From: Kitasatospora cinereorecta | GTDB lineage: Bacteria; Actinomycetota; Actinomycetes; Streptomycetales; Streptomycetaceae | Direction of reading: 5' to 3' | DNA: 64,000 bases | NCBI RefSeq assembly: GCF_024172095.1 | Contig: NZ_JAMZDX010000001.1 | Location: 586,001 to 650,000, forward strand | Part shown: positions 58,882-64,000 of the stretch, piece by piece | Layout of the letters: each line of letters begins with the position of its first letter | How positions within the stretch are numbered: the first letter of the stretch is position 1 | Notes under the pieces: model-generated | Databases searched by the model: none | Seen by the model: the letters and a program-made list of their open reading frames with translations, nothing else | What the model was told of the DNA's origin: nothing | Position numbers and translations under genes: made by a program

Positions 58882-59634
58882 ATGTGCGGTCGCTTCGTCT
58901 CCACCACCCGGCCCGAGGACCTGGTCGACCACTTCGGCATCCAGCAGTGGGACCCGACCGAGACGCTCGCCCCCAGCTGGAACGTCGCCCCGACCGAGTC
59001 GGCGTTCGCGGTGCTGGACCGGGCGCCGAAGGGGGAGCGGGAGCCGGTCCGTCAGCTGCGGGTGCTGCGCTGGGGGCTGGTGCCCGCCTGGTCGAGGTCG
59101 GCCGACACCGCGGTCAAGATGATCAACGCCCGGGCGGACACCGTCCACGAGAAGCCCGCCTACCGCCAGGCCTTCGCCTCCCGGCGCTGCCTGCTCCCGG
59201 TCGACGGCTACTACGAGTGGCAGACCCTCCCGGCCGAGGGCAGGGGCAGACCCCGCAAGCAGCCGTACTTCGTCAGCCGGGTCGACGGCGCGCCGCTCGC
59301 CCTCGCCGGGCTGTACGAGTTCTGGCGCGACCGCGCGCTGCCCCCCGACCACCCCGACGCCTGGCTGGTCACCTGCACCGTCGTCACCACCGACGCCGAG
59401 CCGATGCTCGCCCCGATCCACGAGCGGATGCCCCTCTTCCTCGACCCCTCCCGCTTCGACGCCTGGCTCGACCCGGCGCTCGACGAGCCCGAGGAGGTAC
59501 GCCGCCTGCTGGTCCCGCCCGCCCCCGGCGAACTCCGCGCCCACCCGGTCGGCGCCGCCGTGGGCAACATCCGCAACAACGGCCCGGAACTCGTCCGCGA
59601 GCTCAACGACGAGGACCGGACGACCCTTTTCTAG
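58882..59634 (+). CDS. SRAP-domain protein (YedK/HMCES type)
   Basis: A 250-aa SOS-response-associated-peptidase fold: MCGRFVSTT (Cys2 becomes the N-terminal catalytic residue), WNVAPTE, LRWGLVPAW, MINARADTV (Asn, ~76), PVDGYYEWQ (Glu, ~112) and LAPIHERMPLFL (His, ~176). All residues needed for DNA-protein crosslinking to abasic sites are present. Role: shielding abasic sites in single-stranded DNA. ATG 58882 must be the start because Cys2 has to follow it. It is divergent from the M50 gene; mycobacteria also have it beside aroA/rsgA. Confidence 0.94.
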   Translation: MCGRFVSTTRPEDLVDHFGIQQWDPTETLAPSWNVAPTESAFAVLDRAPKGEREPVRQLRVLRWGLVPAWSRSADTAVKMINARADTVHEKPAYRQAFASRRCLLPVDGYYEWQTLPAEGRGRPRKQPYFVSRVDGAPLALAGLYEFWRDRALPPDHPDAWLVTCTVVTTDAEPMLAPIHERMPLFLDPSRFDAWLDPALDEPEEVRRLLVPPAPGELRAHPVGAAVGNIRNNGPELVRELNDEDRTTLF

Positions 59635-59671
59635 TCGCGGCAGGCGTTTTGAGGGGGGTTAACCTCATCAG

Positions 59672-60304
59672 ATGGAGAAGATCGTCCCGACCCCCGTCGG
59701 GGACTCCCGGCTCACGCACTTCCCCGCGAAGCGCCCCAAGGCCCTGCTGGTGCTGGGCCACGGCGCCGGCGGCGGGGTGGAGGCACCGGACCTGCAGGCG
59801 CTGGCGGCCGGGCTGCCGGCCCGCGGTGTGACGGTGGTGCTGGCCGAGCAGCCGTGGCGGGTGGCGGGCAAGCGGCTGGCGCCGGCCCCGAAGACGCTGG
59901 ACGTCGGCTGGCTCCCGGTGATGGCAGAGGTGGCCGCGGCCGGGCTGCCGGTGTTCGCGGGCGGCCGCAGTGCCGGCGCCCGGGTGGCGTGCCGGACCGG
60001 CCGGGCGACCGGGGCGGCGGGCGTGGTGGCGCTGGCGTTCCCGCTGCACCCGCCGGGCAAGCCGGAGAAGAGCCGGGCCGAGGAGCTGCTGGAGTCCGGG
60101 GTGCCGACGCTGGTGGTCCAGGGCGGGGCGGACACGTTCGGAACGCCGGAGGAGTTCCCGGCGCTGCCGGAGGGCCACCGGCTGGTGCCGGTCCCGTACG
60201 GCTCGCACGGTTTCAAGATCCCCAAGCGGGCCCCGGTGGACGAGGCGGAGAGCCTGCAACTGATCGTTTCGGCCGTCGGGGACTGGATCCTCGGTGTGAC
60301 CTGA
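59672..60304 (+). CDS. Alpha/beta hydrolase (dienelactone hydrolase/KANL3-Tex30-like)
   Basis: A 210-aa short hydrolase: LVLGHGAGGGVEAPDL (oxyanion, ~27), AGGRSAGARVA (nucleophile serine, ~99), VVQGGADTFGTPEEF (acid, ~148) and YGSHGFKIP (His, ~177). There is no lid domain. The substrate is unknown. The ATG at 59672 lacks a strong ribosome site; TAACCT seven bases upstream could be a -10 for a leaderless message. It ends 18 bp before the sigR promoter. Confidence 0.85.
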   Translation: MEKIVPTPVGDSRLTHFPAKRPKALLVLGHGAGGGVEAPDLQALAAGLPARGVTVVLAEQPWRVAGKRLAPAPKTLDVGWLPVMAEVAAAGLPVFAGGRSAGARVACRTGRATGAAGVVALAFPLHPPGKPEKSRAEELLESGVPTLVVQGGADTFGTPEEFPALPEGHRLVPVPYGSHGFKIPKRAPVDEAESLQLIVSAVGDWILGVT

Positions 60305-60321
60305 CAGATACCGGCGGACCG

Positions 60322-60347
60322 GGAATGTACCGGGCGCTCACGCGGTT
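60322..60347 (+). promoter_or_regulatory. SigR autoregulatory promoter
   Basis: GGAAT (60322-60326, preceded by G), 18 bp, GTT (60345-60347, followed by GAC). This is an exact match to GGAAT-N18-GTT. Transcription would start near 60354, about 45 nt before ATG 60399. It corresponds to the SigR-dependent promoter of sigR known from S. coelicolor. Confidence 0.88.
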
Positions 60348-60398
60348 GACTCCAACCGTCAGCACAGAGTCCCAGAGTCCCGGTGAAAGGCAGCGCAC

Positions 60399-61307
60399 AT
60401 GGGTTCGATCGCTTGCCCCGAGCGGCCGGAGGAGCGCGCGGCGGCGACGTCGCTCGTGCCCGACTGGTCGGACTGGGTTGCCGCAGGCGAGAAGCCGGTG
60501 GCCCCGATATCCTCGCTTTCGGGCGGGCCCACGGTGGGCCGTGCCCGCGATGCCGAGGAGGTGGGTCCGGTCGTCGGGACCGAGGACGAGGCCGTGTCGG
60601 ACGCCGGAGGCTCCGACGAGGGCCTGCCGGCGGGCGAGGCGCTCACCGGTGACGAGCTGGCCGAGGCGATCGGTGAGGACACCTTCCGGGTGTCCGCGGA
60701 CGAGAGCGAGGAGACCCGGCGGGAGCGCTTCGAGCGCGACGCGCTGGTCTACCTGGATCCGATGTACTCCGCGGCGCTGCGCATGACGCGCAACCCGGCC
60801 GACGCGGAGGACCTGCTCCAGGAGGCGTTCGCCAAGGCGTACGCGTCCTTCCACCAGTTCCGTGAGGGCACCAACCTCAAGGCCTGGCTGTACCGCATCC
60901 TCACCAACACCTTCATCAACTCGTACCGCAAGAAGCAGCGGGAGCCCCAGCGCACGGCGGCCGAGGAGATCGAGGACTGGCAGCTGGCCCGCGCCGAGTC
61001 GCACATGTCGACCGGTCTGCGCTCGGCCGAGGCCCAGGCGCTCGACCACCTGCCGGACAGTGACGTGAAGGACGCCCTGCAGGCGATCCCGGAGGAATTC
61101 CGGATCGCGGTCTATCTCGCGGATGTCGAGGGCTTTGCGTACAAGGAGATCGCGGACATCATGGGTACACCCATCGGTACGGTGATGTCCCGACTGCACC
61201 GGGGTCGCCGCCAGTTGCGCGGCATGCTGGAGGATTACGCCCGTGAGCGCGGGCTCGTTCCGGCGGGCAGCGGTGCAGGGCAGGAAGCGAAGGGCGCGCG
61301 CTCATGA
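60399..61307 (+). CDS. sigR: SigR: ECF sigma factor of the thiol-oxidative stress response
   Basis: 302 aa from ATG 60399, with GAAAGG 8 nt upstream. Region 2 runs from ~108 to 175 ([29 protein letters not shown] in parts) and region 4 from ~230 to 285 ([42 protein letters not shown] in parts). It directs RNA polymerase to GGAAT-N18/19-GTT promoters. Residues ~1-100 are an acidic extension; internal GTG codons at 60561 and 60594 could start a shorter form. In S. coelicolor a longer, unstable form made from the autoregulated transcript has been described. It overlaps rsrA by 4 bp (ATGA). Confidence 0.96.
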   Translation: MGSIACPERPEERAAATSLVPDWSDWVAAGEKPVAPISSLSGGPTVGRARDAEEVGPVVGTEDEAVSDAGGSDEGLPAGEALTGDELAEAIGEDTFRVSADESEETRRERFERDALVYLDPMYSAALRMTRNPADAEDLLQEAFAKAYASFHQFREGTNLKAWLYRILTNTFINSYRKKQREPQRTAAEEIEDWQLARAESHMSTGLRSAEAQALDHLPDSDVKDALQAIPEEFRIAVYLADVEGFAYKEIADIMGTPIGTVMSRLHRGRRQLRGMLEDYARERGLVPAGSGAGQEAKGARS

Positions 61308-61651
61308 GCTGCGGCGATCCGCACGAGACCGAGTGTGGCGAGGTGCTCGACCACCTCTATGAATTCCTCGACAACGAGATGGCCGAGGGCGACTGCGCCA
61401 AGCTGCGCGTGCACTTCGAGGAGTGCTCGCCCTGCCTGGAGAAGTACGGCCTGGAGCAGGCGATCAAGGCGTTGATCAAGCGCTCCTGCGGCTGCGACGA
61501 CACCCCCGTGGACCTGCGGACCAAGGTGCTGGCCCGGATCGACTCGATCCGCACGAAGCAGCGGTCCGGCGAGGTGGTCGAGGCCACCGAGGTCACCGTC
61601 TCGGTGGAGGAGTCGGCTGGTCACGGCGCCGCGGTGGCGACCGCCGAGTAG
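61304..61651 (+). CDS. rsrA: RsrA: zinc-binding redox anti-sigma factor
   Basis: A 115-aa ZAS-family protein. It has the key residues at the canonical numbers: Cys11, His37, Cys41 and Cys44 (VHFEECSPC), with Cys3, Cys31 and a later pair in RSCGCDD. Zinc-bound reduced RsrA holds SigR; disulfide formation expels zinc and releases it. The start ATG overlaps the sigR stop, giving translational coupling for stoichiometric synthesis. A strong palindromic terminator follows at 61671. Confidence 0.97.
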   Translation: MSCGDPHETECGEVLDHLYEFLDNEMAEGDCAKLRVHFEECSPCLEKYGLEQAIKALIKRSCGCDDTPVDLRTKVLARIDSIRTKQRSGEVVEATEVTVSVEESAGHGAAVATAE

Positions 61652-61670
61652 TCCGGCGCACAGGGCTGTG

Positions 61671-61702
61671 GGGAGCCCCGGGGCGCGCGCCCCGGGGCTC
61701 CC
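61671..61702 (+). terminator. Terminator of sigR-rsrA
   Basis: A perfect 32-bp palindrome, GGGAGCCCCGGGGCGC / GCGCCCCGGGGCTCCC (61671-61702), 19 bp after the rsrA stop. Confidence 0.85.
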
Positions 61703-61905
61703 GTGCGTCGACGACCGTCCGTGAACGCCCCGTCGTCACTCGATCGGGTGAGGTGTCGCTGCGCCGAGTGCGGCAATCCGCGATCGTGCGGCCGTGCCGC
61801 CGGGCCGGGCCCTATCCTCCTGACGGGCCCTCACCTCCGACGGCCCGGACGCGGGGCGGGGAGGTCGACATCGCCAGCGAACGCGAGGGCTCGGCCCTGT
61901 CGGCC

Positions 61906-63321
61906 ATGGCGCTCGGCTACGTCGCCGTGGTGCTGTTCGCCGCGCTCGGCTGCCTGGCGCCGCTCGCCTACGGCGGGCACACCGGTGGCGACGGCGAACC
62001 GCTCGACTGGCCCCGGATCGCCCTGCTCGCCGTCCTCCACCTCTGCCTGGAATCGCTCGCCCAGGGCCGGCCCACCCCCTGCGCCCGGCTCTGGCGCCGC
62101 CTTCGCGGCCGACCCGTCGCCGACGCCCCCGAGCCACCCGCTCCACGCGGCAGCAGCTTCTTCCCGGTGCTGTTCGCCGGCGTGCTGATGCTGCCGCCCA
62201 CCGGGGCGGCGCTGGTTGCGGTGCCCGGCGCGCTGGTCGGCCACAGCGCGGCTCCGCGCACCCTGCGCCGCGTGTGGAACGCGGCCCAGCTCGCCCTGGC
62301 GGCCTACACCGCCTCCGGGGTGTTCCGGCTGGCCGGCGGCGAGCGGCTGCTGCTCGGCGCGCGCTTCCCCGGCGCGGCGCTCGCCGTCCTGGCCGCCGTC
62401 CTGGCGTTCTGCCTGGTCAACGGCGTGCTGGTGGCGGCGATGCGGCGGCTGGTGGGCTGCCCGCGGACGGCCGAGCGGCTGCTCCCGCCGGTGCTGCCCG
62501 CGCTGCTGCACGGCGTCGGCGGGCTGATGATCGCCGTGCTCTGGCACGGACCGTACGGCGCCTTCGCCGCGGTGATCGGCCTGCTGCCGCTCACCATCTC
62601 GGCCTGGACCTCCGCCCAGGGCCACCGCGAGCAGTCCGCCCACCGGGCGACCGTCCAGGCCCTGGTCCAGGCGGTGGAGATCAAGGACGCGTACACCCGC
62701 GGGCACAGCGAACGGGTCGGCCGGGCCTCGGTGCTGATCGCCCGCCAGCTGGGCATGGGCGAGCAGCGGATCCGCACCCTGCACTTCGCCGGCACCCTGC
62801 ACGACGTGGGCAAACTCGCCGTCGCCACCGAACTGCTGCGACGCAACGGGCCGCTCACCGACGCCGAGCGGCGGGCCGTCGAGGTGCACCCGGTGTTCGG
62901 CCACGAGCTGGTCCGCGACCTGGCCTTCCTCGGCGAGGCGCGGGATGGCATCCTGCACCACCACGAGCGGCTGGACGGCCGCGGCTACCCGCACGGCCTC
63001 GCCGGGGAACGGATCCCCGAATTCGCCCGGATCATCTCCGTCGCCGACGCCTTCGACTCGATGACCTCCACCCGCTCCTACCGCCGCGGCCGGCCGGTCG
63101 AGGAGGCCGTCGCCGAGCTGGAACGGTGCGCGGGCAGCCAGTTCGACCCGGTCATGGTGGACGCGCTGGTCGCCGCCGTCGCCGAACACGGCTGGCAGCC
63201 CGAGCCCGCCCCGCCCGGCGGCTGGGACGGCGAGGTGCCCGACATCCCGCTCGGCGTCCCGGAGCCCGCCCGGCCGCTGCCCGCGCCGGGCCGGGCCCTG
63301 TCCCGCGGAGGACCGACGTGA
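61906..63321 (+). CDS. Membrane protein with HD-GYP-type phosphohydrolase domain
   Basis: A ~471-aa protein. Six to eight membrane helices occupy residues ~1-245 (ALGYVAVVLFAALGCLAPLAYGG; AALAVLAAVLAFCLVNGVLVAAM). The HD-GYP domain follows (~260-430): VEIKDAYTRGHSERVG, LHDVGKL (HD), HPVFGHELV, LHHHERLDGRGYPHGLAGERIP (HHExxDGRGYP, carrying GYP) and RIISVADAFDSMTSTRSYR. Such domains hydrolyse cyclic dinucleotides. The start is uncertain. ATG 61906 is conservative; GTG 61786 is in frame. A strong GGGGAGG lies upstream of an in-frame ATC at 61870, giving DIASERE. The region 61703-61905 holds no other gene. It overlaps the next gene by 4 bp. Confidence 0.85.
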   Translation: MALGYVAVVLFAALGCLAPLAYGGHTGGDGEPLDWPRIALLAVLHLCLESLAQGRPTPCARLWRRLRGRPVADAPEPPAPRGSSFFPVLFAGVLMLPPTGAALVAVPGALVGHSAAPRTLRRVWNAAQLALAAYTASGVFRLAGGERLLLGARFPGAALAVLAAVLAFCLVNGVLVAAMRRLVGCPRTAERLLPPVLPALLHGVGGLMIAVLWHGPYGAFAAVIGLLPLTISAWTSAQGHREQSAHRATVQALVQAVEIKDAYTRGHSERVGRASVLIARQLGMGEQRIRTLHFAGTLHDVGKLAVATELLRRNGPLTDAERRAVEVHPVFGHELVRDLAFLGEARDGILHHHERLDGRGYPHGLAGERIPEFARIISVADAFDSMTSTRSYRRGRPVEEAVAELERCAGSQFDPVMVDALVAAVAEHGWQPEPAPPGGWDGEVPDIPLGVPEPARPLPAPGRALSRGGPT

Positions 63322-64000
63322 CCAGGCGGCCGGGCCCTGAGCGGGGTGCGGTCGGTGCGGCGCGGGGTGCCGGGGGTGCCGGGGGTGCGGCCGGGGCCGC
63401 CACGGCGGTGCGCGGGGCGGCGGCCGCACTGCTCGGCGTGGCGGTCGGGCACCTGGCGACCGACGGGCCGGCCCAACCCGCGGTGGCGCTCGCCTTCGGC
63501 GGACTGGTCGCGCTCGGCGAGTGCGTCCGGGTCACCCTGCCGGGCGACCGCGAACACGCACCGATCGGCACCGCGGCGGCGCTGGCGTACGCGCTGCTCG
63601 GGCCGCTGCGCGGGCTGCCCACCGCGCACGGCGTGCTGCAGGTGGTGGCCGTGGCCGGGGCGGGGACGCTGATCGGCGCGGCCGGTGCGGCGGCGTTCCG
63701 CGGCGTGCGGGGCCGGGTGACGACGAAAGGGAAGGCGTCCGACTGCGGCCGTCGGCCGCGGGGGGTTCCCCGCGCCATCGGCCCGCTGGCCGCCGGTTCC
63801 GGCTACGACCGGGGCGCGCAGCGGGTGCTGACCGTGGGCTTCGCCGCCGTGCTGTTCCAGCCGCTGTACAACAGCGGGGCGCTCGACCGGCTGCCGCTGG
63901 CCGGTCCGGCGTACGGGCTGTTCCTGGCCGCGGTGGCCGCACTGGCCGGGCTCTGGGACGCCGTCCTGGCGGCGGTGCTGGAGCGGTCCAGGAGCGGCCT
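63318..64000 (+). CDS. Membrane protein, partial (runs off right edge)
   Basis: GTG 63318 overlaps the HD-GYP stop (GTGA) and has GGAGG 6 nt upstream. 227 codons are visible and remain open at the window end. The N-terminus is Gly/Ala-rich (GAAGAATAVRGAAAALL). Hydrophobic helices follow: LLGVAVGHLATDG, PAVALAFGGLVALGECV, AAALAYALLGPL and VVAVAGAGTLIGAAGAAAF. The layout resembles the membrane half of the preceding HD-GYP protein, so a second protein of the same kind is likely; its catalytic half would lie outside the window. Confidence 0.75.
   Translation, partial: MTRRPGPERGAVGAARGAGGAGGAAGAATAVRGAAAALLGVAVGHLATDGPAQPAVALAFGGLVALGECVRVTLPGDREHAPIGTAAALAYALLGPLRGLPTAHGVLQVVAVAGAGTLIGAAGAAAFRGVRGRVTTKGKASDCGRRPRGVPRAIGPLAAGSGYDRGAQRVLTVGFAAVLFQPLYNSGALDRLPLAGPAYGLFLAAVAALAGLWDAVLAAVLERSRSG

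Overview
The window is a contiguous piece of a high-GC actinobacterial chromosome, most likely Streptomyces or Kitasatospora. The evidence is very high third-position GC, dense long antisense open frames typical of that bias, frequent GTG/TTG starts, a WhiB-like regulator with an AT-hook (WblC), mycoredoxin, the SigR-RsrA redox switch and AdnAB in place of RecBCD. From memory of those genomes, the gene order follows the conserved core block around wblC and sigR of S. coelicolor. Much of it also matches the Mycobacterium block holding rhlE, moeZ, adnAB, nudC, uvrD2, whiB7, sigH-rshA, aroA and rsgA. I see no phage, transposon, integron or CRISPR array. Both window edges cut a gene.

Layout. 0-6.5 kb: partial hydrolase, DEAD-box helicase with a repetitive basic tail, ferritin-like protein, DUF3107, TetR regulator, hydrolase. 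6.7-10.4 kb: glycosyltransferase / membrane protein / epimerase set. 10.5-14.5 kb: moeZ behind a SigR-type promoter, then a convergent pseudokinase-LPG-synthase-like membrane protein. 14.6-21.7 kb: alkyltransferase-like protein and AdnA-AdnB. 21.9-28.4 kb: SpoIIE-type phosphatase, endo/exonuclease-family protein, PadR-controlled ABC exporter. 28.6-32.9 kb: M20 dipeptidase, nudC, anti-sigma-type ATPase, GntR regulator, mycoredoxin. 33-36.9 kb: uvrD2 and the wblC locus. 37-46.6 kb: ABC1 kinase, ThiF-like protein, metallopeptidases, epimerase, moaE, Lon-like protease, PPA1309. 46.7-52 kb: UPF0182 protein, initiator tRNA, Sel1-repeat protein. 52.1-54.1 kb: Fur/CatR-like regulator with divergent catalase. 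54.2-58.8 kb: hisN, sugE-like, aroA-rsgA, M50 protease. 58.9-64 kb: SRAP protein, hydrolase, sigR-rsrA, HD-GYP protein, partial membrane protein.

Regulation. Three sites match the SigR form GGAAT-N18/19-GTT: upstream of sigR, the mycoredoxin gene and moeZ. The thiol-oxidation sigma factor, its zinc anti-sigma and two likely targets therefore lie in one window. wblC has an autoregulation-type promoter (A/T tract 3 bp from the -35), a leader of about 0.7 kb with a 135-168-codon upstream frame, and a strong intrinsic terminator before the gene, which together look like translation-coupled attenuation. The PadR gene has two 11-bp palindromes over its -10 and start codon, and the catalase promoter carries a Fur-type operator.

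Repeats. A palindromic element with arms of the type AGGGGCGCGAGGAACTGCGCG occurs four times. Three copies fill gaps between convergent genes, as bidirectional terminators would; the fourth lies in frame inside adnA. That copy and the wblC leader are the observations most worth checking.
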